From NCBI RefSeq assembly GCF_000145615.1, contig NC_014410.1, forward strand, positions 910,001 to 974,000: a DNA stretch of 64,000 nt. Direction: 5' to 3'. Below the pieces are notes generated by a model. That model was given only the letters and a program-made list of their open reading frames with translations. It was not told the DNA's origin and searched no databases. The DNA is from Thermoanaerobacterium thermosaccharolyticum DSM 571 (lineage in GTDB: Bacteria; Bacillota; Thermoanaerobacteria; Thermoanaerobacterales; Thermoanaerobacteraceae). Both the position numbers and the translations under genes were made by a program. This document shows, one piece after another, positions 36,201 to 45,571 of the stretch (within the stretch, counting starts at the first letter, position 1; every line of letters begins with the position of its first letter).

Positions 36201-37155
36201 AGATGTTCAGGTTAAGGTGCCTTCTTTTCTTCAAAACTCAAAAGTTAAACTTACTTTATCTCCTAATGGGCATACGATTGTTCCTAACAATAAAAAAGGG
36301 GTTTTGATATTTAATTTGTGCCAATTAAGTGACATTGTTTATAGTATTCGCGAAGAAGGCAATTTACTGGTTCAAGATTTGGTCATTTCTTTTGAAGATA
36401 AGAATATTTCTTCTTCTTTTTTGCTAGTACGCATAAGGCTTCATTGGGAAGTTGCAAATGTTGAGGTAAAGCAGAGAAGGGAAAATGGAAAGAGAATATT
36501 GTCTATTAAATGGGAGGATTTAGGAAAAGCTTCCGACAGAATTGTGCGATTGTGGCCACTGAGCGATGTAGCAGTGGAGATAATTGAACGTCAAATTCCT
36601 GAAGAAGAGTCTATATTGGAATTTATTGAGGATGTAGAAAGATTGCCTTTAGGGAAATACAGGATGCAATTTGATATTGAAGATCCATGGGTGGAAGAGG
36701 AAATTTCATTGCCAGGAGAGAATGAAAGAAATTGTGTTGATATTGTGATAGGGGATAAGGAGGAGGTACTGCAGGAGATTAAACAGAAAGGTTTGGATAT
36801 TGTTGGATTTGAAGTAGAAGGAAAAAGAATTTCAGTCGGAAAAAATTATTGGATACAGGATATAGAAGTGTGTTCGGATTTTCCAGAAGGAGTAGAGTTT
36901 GAAGGGAATATATGTACTTTAGATGAGAAAGGTGAAGTTGCTTATCTTGAGTACAATCCCGCACATTTATATTTTGGAGTGCAACCCAAATATTTTAACA
37001 AATTGCCTTACCTGATAGATCGGGACAATGATGGTTTTATGTATTGCCAAAGATGTAAAGTTATTTTTTCTGAAACTGAAGGACATAAGGAATGTGGTGA
37101 TGAAGTGATACTGCCAGAGTATATATTTGTTCAAATAAGGAGAGGAGAGAAATGA
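33295..37155 (+). CDS. Large coiled-coil protein of a two-gene helicase module (Druantia III-like partner?)
   Basis: This 1286-aa protein of unknown family starts at ATG 33295 behind GAGGTGG. The N-terminal ~175 residues are helical, with LRYIMPILAHGYIPNFYLRDYF. About residues 180-500 are a long charged coiled coil. Residues 600-1230 form several beta-rich segments (PIRKIGDEYQTEPVFGILEI and similar). The C-terminus has a zinc-binding-like motif (CQRCKVIFSETEGHKEC). It overlaps the helicase gene by 4 nt (ATGA), so the two must be co-translated and likely form a complex. A very large unknown protein plus a DUF1998 helicase recalls Druantia type III (DruH-DruE). That match is by architecture only. 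Confidence 0.75.
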   Translation: MGVKNCSCLADCDKYFEDLLALSEKKKLLGYIELDSEDLEHMASLISKEIQKPYFDLSESLTISLFLVWIGILYYQEGDFWSNVYNMLKLPSEQQQMQTRLSKIFLQTVKKYKLPNFKGKLRYIMPILAHGYIPNFYLRDYFLNVVFRIYKERQELGLSVNLEETKHIVSNWRKEYAFYIEKENKLKKVEEEEKELLLALDVLRNEDKLKRLIELKRGIKKSSELKELLSKPEDWLEEVKAEREKFRQQLEEFREILERKEIFTREYDEVESKIKKMACFVLSYWNNRFIPFVLELSIDEIEELFKVYTNLKKKFSGLLGLLLRLIMPSQYHQMLESKRKLEEKFIELPLKKNLLENLTIEMVTSLKELQELLKKRQNLIEEAEKEAAATSYVTDISQDALVDLEKSLKYIDREINSYEENLKILGKGNLEEGSKELKKQRGLRQKIERIKREITSQYTIDTLLENLSLRWKYMNEEEIDKRLSKIQRKKDEYLEKFKEVSNPLYSLNESTRVFIFQGEELAEEFIFQSLLLIQRLDQGEGDFEDIYLPKRIKEEMRKWWEEEGKEKLSIERERSKWKREKDSLFLRKPFVKLDTIERVIKVELPRQILKKPEKAVFVIGGDKAIAKEIEVPIRKIGDEYQTEPVFGILEIPMEAYHFELWQSDEVYNWEIKDIWHNKCLLFSAEGKLIEDLYLLEDGAYIVTTYGSKVNPSIAVKERGRLIGEWSNYEYVYVDLSDIDMILVEIEGEKFVFKKPIDLKPQLVGEEVIEEVKANGKAVYNKKLPSLIFSLGSMEEIDFYGVRLDFSGGSFFKPLSDFKEAIKEGNVVFIPLYSLVSDVYGSCKMALIYKQNIIWVEEFTVVPDLKIEFDKLLYSPFEKRKSELGKVKLHSRYPFKIIGNEVVESSLFKNVIKFDPTNDQVNVELMYFLKEGSQQVNVDLSIVVPKVYWRLNEIEDWKSEIEEIWFEDMGDVQVKVPSFLQNSKVKLTLSPNGHTIVPNNKKGVLIFNLCQLSDIVYSIREEGNLLVQDLVISFEDKNISSSFLLVRIRLHWEVANVEVKQRRENGKRILSIKWEDLGKASDRIVRLWPLSDVAVEIIERQIPEEESILEFIEDVERLPLGKYRMQFDIEDPWVEEEISLPGENERNCVDIVIGDKEEVLQEIKQKGLDIVGFEVEGKRISVGKNYWIQDIEVCSDFPEGVEFEGNICTLDEKGEVAYLEYNPAHLYFGVQPKYFNKLPYLIDRDNDGFMYCQRCKVIFSETEGHKECGDEVILPEYIFVQIRRGEK

Positions 37156-40100
37156 CGAGGTTAGATCCTATTAAAACCACGGAAGCTGTGGTAAATAGGT
37201 ATTTAGATTATCTTACCACTACTTTTTCTTTTAATAACGTGGATTTAAAAGAGCAGTTTAAAAGAGAACTTAAAGAATTTGAAGGGTTTGTTAAAGGTCC
37301 CATTTTAGAAGCTACACCACCTTTTGAAACCGGAAAATCTATACTGAATTTGATTGAAGAGGGAATTTTGTCTTATGAGTTTCAAAAACTTTCTACTTCT
37401 GAATTACCTATAGATCGGAATTTGTATGTTCATCAAGAAATTGCAATTCGAAAACTAATAGAAAATAAAAGAAATTTGATTGTTGCAACAGGTACAGGTA
37501 GTGGCAAAACAGAGACTTTTTTAGTTCCAATCCTCAATCATTTATTTAGGCAAAAAGAAAAAGGAGAGTTAGGTCCAGGGGTTAGGGCTTTGTTGTTGTA
37601 TCCAATGAATGCGCTTGCCAATGATCAGCTCAAAAGGTTGCGCAGGTTATTGAAAAATTACCCTGATGTTACTTTTGGCAGTTACACTGGGGAGACGGAA
37701 TTTGAAGAAAGAAGAGCAGTAGAGAGATTTAAAAAAATGAATCCTAATGAAGAATTATTGCCTAATGAAATACTTTCAAGAGAAAAAATGCATGAGTCTC
37801 CTCCTCATATTTTGCTTACAAATTATGCTATGCTAGAGTATTTGCTATTGCGACCTGAGGATAATGTATTTTTTGATGGGGAATATGCTGCCCAGTGGAA
37901 ATTTATTGTTATTGATGAAATACACATTTACACTGGAGCAAAAGGAATTGAGTTGGCTATGCTTTTAAAGAGATTGAAAGATAGAGTAGTAAAAAGCCAG
38001 AGAGGAGTTTTGCAGTGCATAGGTACCAGTGCAACTTTGGTTGAAAATAGGGAAAAGGATTTTCAAGAAGTTACAGAGTTTGCAGAGAGATTGTTTGATG
38101 AAAAATTTGAGTGGATAGAAGATGACTTTACACGCCAAGACGTAGTAACTGGCAAGAAAAAAAGCCTAGTTGTTTCAAAAGAAAGCTGGGGGAAGCCCAA
38201 AGGATTATTGTATTTAAAATGGGCCGACATTATTGACGGAGAAGAAAAGGAAAAAATTTCTCTGTTAGTCAAAGAAGGTGGAAAACTAGGTGTGCCAGAA
38301 GAAATTATGGAAGAAGCATTAAATAATTGTGATGGAGAATGGAGAAAATTTTTGTATTTAGTTCTTCGGAAAGATGAAAGGCTAATTACTTTACAAAATA
38401 TGCTGGAGAGGGAGCCTTGTTATTTGGCAAAAGTCTCAAAAGAATTATTTGAGGAGAAAGAAGATAAAGAACAATGTTTAGCAGCTTTAGTATATTTAGC
38501 TAATAATGCTAAGATGGGAATTAGTGACCAACCATTGCTTCCTGCTCGGTATCACTTGTTTATAAGAGCTCTTGAAGGAGGATTTATTTCCTTATTACCT
38601 CAAAAACGTGTTTTTTTGAAAAGGCGAGAATGGGTTGCAGATGAAAAGGGAGAAGAATATCAAGTTTTTGAAATTGCTACTTGTTCGCGATGCAATGCAA
38701 TCTATTTAGTAGGTGAAATAAAAGAGAGGAATGGTATAAAATTTTTAAGGCAGCCAGGTAATTGTTTTTATGAAGATGATAATAACTTAGTGTATTTTTT
38801 GCTTTCAGAAGATAGGGAAATTGTGCCTGACAATGAAGACGAGCTTGTTTTAGCAGGCAAAGAAATGAGTTCTAAAGTAGAAGAATATGTTCTTTGTGGC
38901 AAATGTGGAGCTATTAAAGCTGCCAATGAGATAAGAGAATTTTGTGAATGTGGAGAGAAATATAAAATTCGTGTGATAAAAAGTCCTAGTAAAAATGGGA
39001 TTTTGCATAAATGTCCTGCCTGTGGAACTATTAATACTACTGGTTCAGTTGCTAGGCGTTTTATTCTAGGGCATGAAGCTGCTACAAGTGTTTTAGCCAC
39101 TGCTCTCTATCAACAAATACCTGATAGAAAAGAAGAAAAAGAAAATCTTGAAATAGAAGATAGTGAATGGAGCACAAATAGTAGTGATGAAAGTTTTCTT
39201 GTTACAAGCAATCGGCGTATGCTCATTTTTTCTGACAGTCGTCAAGATGCGGCTTTCTTTTCTACTTACCTGCAAACTTCTTATAATCAAATTTTACAAC
39301 GACGTTTGATTATCATGGCCTTAGAAAAATACAAGGAGAAAGTAATAAAAAATGAATGGAGAGTAGAAGATTTAGTTGAGTTTCTTAAAAGAATGATGAA
39401 GGAATTAAATATTTTTCCTGATTTAAGTTTTCAGCAGTTAGAAGAGGAAGCTTGGAAGTGGGTACTATACGAATTTTTGGGTCGTGGAGGAGATACAAGT
39501 TTAGAAGCTTTAGGACTTTTAGGGTTTGAACCGGTTTTGCCTGAGAATTGGCGCCCTCCTAAGGCATTAGTTAGTAGTTATTGGAATTTTAGCGAAGAAG
39601 AAGCGGTTAAAGTTATTATGATTTTATTAGATAGTATGAGAAGGAATGGTGCTATTTGCTTTCCTGACAGTATCAATCCACAGGATGAATTTTTTAAGCC
39701 GTTAAATAGAGAGTTTTATTTTAAAAGAGATTCAAAAGAAACTGGAAAAGTGTATAGCTGGGTTCCAGCAAGTGCTGGGAAAAATAATTCGCGGTTGGAT
39801 TTCTTAATGCGTTTAGCTGTTGCGAAAGGCAAGAAAATGGATCAGGAAGAGGTAAAAGATTTTTTGGTAAATATATGGGATAGATTGCTAATATCGGACA
39901 AGTCGCCATGGAGGAAATATTTTTCTGGAAGTCCTCAAGAAGGATATCGTCTGAATTTGGGGTATTGGAGATTGGTTCCATCGGTTATTGATAAATCTGT
40001 TAAGTGGTATAGGTGTACTAAATGTAATAAGTTATGGCTTCATAATGTGGAAGGAGTTTGCCCAACTTATCGTTGTGATGGGCAATTGATGGAATGTAAT

Positions 40101-41981
40101 CCAGAAGAAGAATTAAAGGATCATCACTATAAAAAACTTTATTTTGATATTTTACCTTTGACGTTGAAAACAAGTGAACATACTGCTCAACTTACTACTG
40201 AATCAGCAGCAGAAGTCCAAAAGAGATTTTATGATGGAGAGATAAATATTTTAAGTTGTTCTACAACTTTTGAATTGGGAGTAGATGTTGGGGATTTGGA
40301 AATAGTCTTTATGCGCAATGTGCCTCCAACTCCAGCCAATTATGTACAAAGAGCTGGTCGGGCTGGTAGAAAAACCAGTTCAACAGCTTTTGTGCTTACT
40401 TTTGCTCAAAGGCGTTCTCATGATTTTTCGCATTTTATTAATCCTTTAGGAATTGTTAATGGTAAGATTCAAACACCTCATCTTGAGATTACAAATGAAA
40501 AAATTATAAAAAGACATGTATATGCGGTGGCTTTGGCGTTATTTTGGAGGCATAATCCAGAGTATTTTGGGGAAGTTAGAAATTTTTTCAGAAAAGGAGA
40601 AGAATCAGCTGCCACCCTTATAAAAGATTTTCTTAATAAAAGACCTACTGAGTTGAAAGATAGTCTTATAAGAATAGTGCCAGAAAGTATGCATGAGGAA
40701 ATTGGCATTGAAGATTGGAGTTGGGTGGAAGGATTATTAGGAGAAGATGGGGTATTGAGAAAAGCGGAAAGGCATTTAATGAATGATATAGAAGAATTGG
40801 AAGCGATAGAAGAAGAGTATAGCAAAAGAAAAAAGTATGAACAAGCTTCCAATGTTAGACGGGTAATTAATACCCTAGAAAGACGCTATATAATTGACTT
40901 TTTATCACAGAACAATGTTATACCTAAATATGGTTTTCCTGTGGATGTAGTAGAATTAAAGATAAATCATCATGGAGATGAAGCTAAGGGGCTTGAGTTA
41001 ACAAGAGATTTGAAGGTAGCCCTATCTGAGTATGCTCCTGAGAGCCAAGTAATAGCAGGCGGCAAACTGTGGACTAGCAAGTATATTAAGAAATTGCCTG
41101 ATAGAGAGCCTATAAAATATAATTATGCAATTTGTGATTATTGTGGGTGTTATTACAGTGATATTGCTAACAAAGAAAAAGAATTTGATGTTTGTATTTT
41201 TTGCGGAAATAAGATTGGCCGTAATCGCGGTACTTTTATTACTCCAGAATTTGGTTTTGTAGCTGGGCCTCCGCAGAAGCCTACTTTGATAAAGCCACAA
41301 AGAACTTACACTACTCGCAAGTATTTTGCCCAAGAGGAGAAAATTGAGAAAAAACTTGAATTTGACCTAAATGGGATTAACGTAGAGATAGAGGCGGGTA
41401 ATGGAAGGTTGGTTGTTATAAATAGTGCTGGAAAAAAGGGTTTTATAGTTTGTGAAAGTTGTGGTTATGCAGAGATTTACAATGGCAAACCTTTATCTTC
41501 TCATAAAACTGAATTTGGAAAGGAGTGCAAAGGTAAAGGGATTTCTTATCGGTATTCGTTGGGATATGAATTTAAAACAGATATATTTTCTTTAAAATTT
41601 ATAGGGTATCATGACAGTAGAAAGGGATTTTGGGAATCGTTATTGTACGGTTTAATAGAAGGAGCTTGCAGAGCGTTAGAGATTGAAAGACGGGATATTG
41701 ATGGCACTTTATATTCTTATAATGGTGATCCAACTAGTCCTGCCATAGTTTTATTTGACGATGTGCCTGGTGGAGCCGGTCAGGTTAAAAGAATCGCCAA
41801 AGAAGAAAATTTTAAGAAAGTACTTAAAGAAACGTTAGATTTAGTTTCAAGTTGTGAATGTGGAGGAGAGGAAGGAGATTCAAGCTGCTATAGCTGTTTG
41901 CGTAACTATACAAACCAGTATTGTCATGATGTGCTAAAAAGAAGATACGTGATAGAATTCGTTTTTGAACTTTTAAAGTAG
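37152..41981 (+). CDS. DEAD/DEAH-box helicase with zinc clusters and DUF1998-type C-terminus
   Basis: This 1609-aa SF2 helicase has Walker A ATGTGSGKTE (residues ~112-121), DEIH box VIDEIHIYTG (~254) and motif III CIGTSATL. The second RecA lobe contains SCSTTFELGVDVGDLE and YVQRAGRAGRK (~1066). Several Cys clusters punctuate it (CSRCNAIY ~510, CGKCGAIK ~580, CPACG ~621, CTKCNKLW ~955, CDYCGCYY ~1330). The end carries the DUF1998 pattern FDDVPGGAGQVKRI and CYSCLRNYTNQYCH. It should translocate on nucleic acid. DISARM DrmB, Druantia DruE and MrfA share DUF1998; the order helicase-then-DUF1998 fits DruE or MrfA. No methyltransferase or phospholipase-D partner is nearby, which argues against DISARM. 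Confidence 0.88.
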   Translation: MTRLDPIKTTEAVVNRYLDYLTTTFSFNNVDLKEQFKRELKEFEGFVKGPILEATPPFETGKSILNLIEEGILSYEFQKLSTSELPIDRNLYVHQEIAIRKLIENKRNLIVATGTGSGKTETFLVPILNHLFRQKEKGELGPGVRALLLYPMNALANDQLKRLRRLLKNYPDVTFGSYTGETEFEERRAVERFKKMNPNEELLPNEILSREKMHESPPHILLTNYAMLEYLLLRPEDNVFFDGEYAAQWKFIVIDEIHIYTGAKGIELAMLLKRLKDRVVKSQRGVLQCIGTSATLVENREKDFQEVTEFAERLFDEKFEWIEDDFTRQDVVTGKKKSLVVSKESWGKPKGLLYLKWADIIDGEEKEKISLLVKEGGKLGVPEEIMEEALNNCDGEWRKFLYLVLRKDERLITLQNMLEREPCYLAKVSKELFEEKEDKEQCLAALVYLANNAKMGISDQPLLPARYHLFIRALEGGFISLLPQKRVFLKRREWVADEKGEEYQVFEIATCSRCNAIYLVGEIKERNGIKFLRQPGNCFYEDDNNLVYFLLSEDREIVPDNEDELVLAGKEMSSKVEEYVLCGKCGAIKAANEIREFCECGEKYKIRVIKSPSKNGILHKCPACGTINTTGSVARRFILGHEAATSVLATALYQQIPDRKEEKENLEIEDSEWSTNSSDESFLVTSNRRMLIFSDSRQDAAFFSTYLQTSYNQILQRRLIIMALEKYKEKVIKNEWRVEDLVEFLKRMMKELNIFPDLSFQQLEEEAWKWVLYEFLGRGGDTSLEALGLLGFEPVLPENWRPPKALVSSYWNFSEEEAVKVIMILLDSMRRNGAICFPDSINPQDEFFKPLNREFYFKRDSKETGKVYSWVPASAGKNNSRLDFLMRLAVAKGKKMDQEEVKDFLVNIWDRLLISDKSPWRKYFSGSPQEGYRLNLGYWRLVPSVIDKSVKWYRCTKCNKLWLHNVEGVCPTYRCDGQLMECNPEEELKDHHYKKLYFDILPLTLKTSEHTAQLTTESAAEVQKRFYDGEINILSCSTTFELGVDVGDLEIVFMRNVPPTPANYVQRAGRAGRKTSSTAFVLTFAQRRSHDFSHFINPLGIVNGKIQTPHLEITNEKIIKRHVYAVALALFWRHNPEYFGEVRNFFRKGEESAATLIKDFLNKRPTELKDSLIRIVPESMHEEIGIEDWSWVEGLLGEDGVLRKAERHLMNDIEELEAIEEEYSKRKKYEQASNVRRVINTLERRYIIDFLSQNNVIPKYGFPVDVVELKINHHGDEAKGLELTRDLKVALSEYAPESQVIAGGKLWTSKYIKKLPDREPIKYNYAICDYCGCYYSDIANKEKEFDVCIFCGNKIGRNRGTFITPEFGFVAGPPQKPTLIKPQRTYTTRKYFAQEEKIEKKLEFDLNGINVEIEAGNGRLVVINSAGKKGFIVCESCGYAEIYNGKPLSSHKTEFGKECKGKGISYRYSLGYEFKTDIFSLKFIGYHDSRKGFWESLLYGLIEGACRALEIERRDIDGTLYSYNGDPTSPAIVLFDDVPGGAGQVKRIAKEENFKKVLKETLDLVSSCECGGEEGDSSCYSCLRNYTNQYCHDVLKRRYVIEFVFELLK

Positions 41982-42185
41982 TTGTTTTACCATGTCTATA
42001 ATGATACCCTATAGGACCATACAAAATATCTATAAAGTCTGTGTTTAATCGTTATGTATTCCAAGTTATACTATTATGGCCTTGTCATAAAAACCAATGC
42101 TTAACAGTTTAAAAAAGGTAAGTGTGCATTATCATGAACACAGATTATGGTATGATAAGATTGAAGAGAATTGAAGGCGATTATT

Positions 42186-43138
42186 ATGGATGAGATAACC
42201 AATGATTGGCATAGTGATTTTTATACAGCTATCAGAGAGATTTTTAAAAATGAAAAAGATAAAATTGATATAATACAAGAACAGTACCTATCAAAAGAAC
42301 CGCTGCGGATAGATGTGATAATAGTCAAGAAGAATGACGACTATGGTATTGACAAACAAATAGCGAGAATCTTTAAAAAGTATAACATCATAGAATACAA
42401 ATCACCAGAAGATTATCTATCAATAGACGATTATTTTAAAGGTTTGGGTTACGCATATATTTACAAATCCATGATGAATGATTATGAGAAGACCAATAAA
42501 AAGGTTGATGGCATAAAAATAGAAGAAGTGACGTTAAGTTTTGTGAGTAATTCCTATCCACGAAAATTAACTAAATTTCTGAAAGAATGCGACAGAGATA
42601 TAGAAAAAGCTGTGATGGTATATATTATATAAAAGGCGAATGGATATCAATACAGTTAGTGGTATTAAAAGAGCTGAAGGATTTAAAAGAGAATTATCCT
42701 ATAATATTATTAAGCGAGAACGTATATTTTGGAGAAACATTCGAAGAATTACTAAAAAGCATAAATGGCGTAAAAGATAAGGATGAGAAGATAAGGTTAT
42801 TGGAAGCGGCTTTTAGGGTAAATATGAAGAAAGCTGTGGAGGTGTATAAAATGTACAGTGATATAGTGAATGAAGAGACCCAGGAGTATATAATAAAGAC
42901 ATAAAAAGAGGCTAATCTCAAAATATATACGGAAAAGGAATTAAAAGAAAGAGAAGAAAAAGGTATTGAAAAGGTCATAAGCAAAACCTTAATAAGGCTT
43001 TTAACGAGAAAGTTTGGAGACATTTCTTCTGACTACAAAAAGAAGATAAAAAATGCCAATGAACATACATTAACCAAAATAGTTGATCACATATTTGAGA
43101 TTAATAAGATAGAAGATTTGGATGAGTATTTAAAGTAA
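42186..43138 (+). pseudogene. Rpn/PD-(D/E)XK-type gene A relative, broken
   Basis: This is a divergent homologue of the 7355 gene: ITNDWHSDFYTAIREI, LRIDVIIVKK and NIIEYKSPEDYLSIDDYFKGLGY. A frameshift near 42610 leads to an early stop, the frame resumes (KGEWISIQLVVLKELKDLKENYP), and an in-frame TAA at 42902 (a single-base change in a Leu codon) interrupts it again. The tail KIVDHIFEINKIEDLDEYLK ends at 43138. An extended -10 (TGGTATGAT) lies upstream near 42150. It is non-functional as sequenced. Confidence 0.82.
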
Positions 43139-43225
43139 TATGTATTCCACCTTAATTTTGTGGTAGTTATTTTTTATTTATTAATTAGTTATCGTGTTTT
43201 TTACAAACTACAGCGAGGAGGGTTT
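43067..43225 (+). repeat. ~160-bp direct repeat ahead of the Cmr operon (partner at 33131)
   Basis: The tail of the broken Rpn-like gene, its terminator and the leader up to the ribosome binding site of the CARF-HEPN gene match 33131-33290. The repeats therefore flank the ~9.9-kb helicase module. Confidence 0.75.
43147..43180 (+). terminator. Terminator of the broken Rpn-like gene
   Basis: CCAC (43147-43150) pairs with GTGG (43160-43163), then a T-rich tract. Confidence 0.5.
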
Positions 43226-43228
43226 AAG

Positions 43229-44653
43229 TTGAAAGAAGAATTAAAACTCACTGAGGAAGAAATTGAAAGGTTATTAAAAGAAAAAACAGAGATTTGGGAA
43301 ACAATGCAGGCAAAAAATGCTGAGGAATATTATTATAATGAGATATTTCCATTGGTAGTGGATAAGTTTCGCTTAAGTATCAGCGATGAAATTCAAGGCA
43401 AGTACGAAAATCTAATATTGTCTTTAGGGATGTCTTTTGAACCACTAGTTTTGACTATTACGGCATTAAAACCCAAAAGGGTATTGTTTTTATATACAGA
43501 GGATTCTTTGAAAAATTTGGATGAAGTAATAAAATGGACAAACTTGTTGCCATCACAATATACAGCGGAAGAGATAGTTAAAGATGATCCCGTCGATATT
43601 TATCGGGTGCTAAAAAAAGTATATGTAGATAGGTGGGGTTGTCCTGACAAAACCGCTATTGATTTTACAGGCGGTACCAAGTCAATGTCTGCTGGCATAG
43701 CTATGGCAGGGGCTTATTTTAAAATAGATTTGGTTTATGTTGCTAGTGATTATAACAACAAAATGAGAAAGCCAAAACCAGGGACAGAAAAATTGAAGTT
43801 CGTGGAAGATCCTTATCACGTTTTTGGAGATTTGGAAAAAGATAAAGCCATAGCGCTTTTCAATAAAAATGAATTTGTATCGGCATATAATATTTTCTCG
43901 GACTTAGAAGATAGGGTTGCCGATAGAGATTATACATTTTATAAATTATTATCTAATATTTATCGATTGTGGGATTGCTTATTTTTTGATGAGTGTATTA
44001 GAGAATTCGAAAAATTATTCAATACCATGAAAGCCTGGAAATACGTTGAGAAAGATTTAGCAGCGTATAAATACTATGATACTTTATTTAATCAGTATAA
44101 ACTTATCAAACCACTAGAATCAGTTAATTTAAATGATAAAAATGAAGAATGGAAATATATCACAAATAAAGATCTATATACGCCCATTATTTTTTCAATA
44201 TATACCAATGCTTTAAGGAGAAGCGATGAAGGTAAGTACGATGTGGCAATCTTACTCCTATATCGTATTTTAGAACTGATGGCTCAGGTTAGGTTAGCAA
44301 AATATGGGTTTAATGTCTCATCCCCTGATTATTCGTTTTTTTCTGTTGGTGAACAGGAGTTATTATCGAGAATGAATGAAAATATCAAGTCCTTTAAGAA
44401 TTTCAAAACTTATACGGAACTACCTCAAAATAGTATGGCATTGTTTGATGCTTATGTTTTAATAAAAGCTATTGAGGATGAATTGATGGAAGGTATAAAT
44501 ATTGGTTTAATATACTCCAATGTGCAGCTAAGAAACAAATCCATCTTTACTCATGGGTTCGGAATGCTATCAAATAAAGATTTTGATAAGATTCGTAAAA
44601 CAGTAAAAAGAATTTTTACCAGCTTTTATGAAATAGAGGGTATAGATTTTTAA
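43229..44653 (+). CDS. CARF-HEPN protein (Csm6/Csx1 superfamily; TIGR02710-like)
   Basis: This 474-aa protein starts at TTG 43229 behind GAGGAGGG. The N-terminal CARF domain shows LILSLGMSFEPLVLTITALKP and the ligand-loop motif IDFTGGTKSMSAGIA (~residue 143). The C-terminal HEPN-like helical domain has RNKSIFTH (R435...H442, an R-X6-H motif), the RNase active site of this superfamily. Such proteins bind cyclic oligoadenylate made by Cas10 and then cleave RNA non-specifically in the cytoplasm. It is the first gene of the Cmr operon, 66 nt before cmr1. Confidence 0.85.
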   Translation: MKEELKLTEEEIERLLKEKTEIWETMQAKNAEEYYYNEIFPLVVDKFRLSISDEIQGKYENLILSLGMSFEPLVLTITALKPKRVLFLYTEDSLKNLDEVIKWTNLLPSQYTAEEIVKDDPVDIYRVLKKVYVDRWGCPDKTAIDFTGGTKSMSAGIAMAGAYFKIDLVYVASDYNNKMRKPKPGTEKLKFVEDPYHVFGDLEKDKAIALFNKNEFVSAYNIFSDLEDRVADRDYTFYKLLSNIYRLWDCLFFDECIREFEKLFNTMKAWKYVEKDLAAYKYYDTLFNQYKLIKPLESVNLNDKNEEWKYITNKDLYTPIIFSIYTNALRRSDEGKYDVAILLLYRILELMAQVRLAKYGFNVSSPDYSFFSVGEQELLSRMNENIKSFKNFKTYTELPQNSMALFDAYVLIKAIEDELMEGINIGLIYSNVQLRNKSIFTHGFGMLSNKDFDKIRKTVKRIFTSFYEIEGIDF

Positions 44654-44719
44654 AATGTGTGTAATGACTATAAATTTATAAAGCTAAATGAATAAGTCTA
44701 AAGCAAGGGGATGGGAAAG

Positions 44720-45571
44720 ATGTGTGAGTTGAGAATACTCTGCAAAGTAATAACACCAATGGTCATGACTGGTTCAAACGGAAAGGATGTGGAATTAAGG
44801 CCTTCGGAATTCAAAGGAATGATGCGATTTTGGTGGAGAGCAACAAAAGCAGAAAATGATCTTAATGAATTAAAGAAGAAGGAAGTAGAGCTTTTTGGTA
44901 AAATCGAGAGAAAAAGCAATTTTGGAATAAGAGTTGTTCCATGTGAAGTTATGAAGATTGAAGAAGCAAATATCTTGCCTCATAAAAAAAATGGTTATAA
45001 AAAAAATGCTATTAGTTCTAATTATATTTTTGAAGTAATTTTATCTTGTCCGGACGATAAGCAACTTCAGCTCTGTAAAAATATTTTTATTTTGTCTACA
45101 ATTTTGGGTGGCTATGGGAGAAGGTCAAGGAGAGGGTTTGGTAGCGTCAGAGCCGTTTCAATAAATGATATACCCTTAGAGCAAACCATTGATCTAAGTT
45201 ATATTGCTAGTTTGTTAAACAACAGTATAGAATCCAATGTATACACAATCACCAGAAATAAAATTGTTAGTGGTAAAAGAGGAGGAAATTATCCATGGAT
45301 AAAAGAAATTGTACTTGGTAAAAAAACAAAAGATATTAATAAATTGCTGAAAAAAATCAGCCAAGCTGCTCATGATTTTTATAATTATAGAGATTTATCC
45401 CTTGGAAATATAAAGCCAAGGATGTCTTCTCCTATTTATGTTTCTATAATAAAAGAGTATGACAACTATATACCAATAGTGACTACTTTAAATAGCTATT
45501 ATTCTAAAGATAAAAATTATAAGTGGGACTTTAATAAACAAAATTCTTTTATACAAAGGGTGATTTCATGA
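44720..45571 (+). CDS. cmr1: Type III-B CRISPR RAMP protein Cmr1
   Basis: This 283-aa RAMP protein caps the Cmr effector complex near the guide 3' end. Family signs are ITPMVMTGSNGKDVELRPSE, FKGMMRFWWRA and GGYGRRSRRGFGSVRA (glycine-rich RAMP loop). The start chosen is ATG 44720 behind AAGGGG (spacing 9); ATG 44711 touches that site. It overlaps the cmr2 start by 4 nt. Confidence 0.9.
   Translation: MCELRILCKVITPMVMTGSNGKDVELRPSEFKGMMRFWWRATKAENDLNELKKKEVELFGKIERKSNFGIRVVPCEVMKIEEANILPHKKNGYKKNAISSNYIFEVILSCPDDKQLQLCKNIFILSTILGGYGRRSRRGFGSVRAVSINDIPLEQTIDLSYIASLLNNSIESNVYTITRNKIVSGKRGGNYPWIKEIVLGKKTKDINKLLKKISQAAHDFYNYRDLSLGNIKPRMSSPIYVSIIKEYDNYIPIVTTLNSYYSKDKNYKWDFNKQNSFIQRVIS

Noticed and set aside
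37152-41981. DISARM system from the DUF1998 domain
   Set aside because: There is no DrmMI/MII methyltransferase and no DrmC phospholipase-D protein nearby, and the helicase and DUF1998 parts are in one protein.
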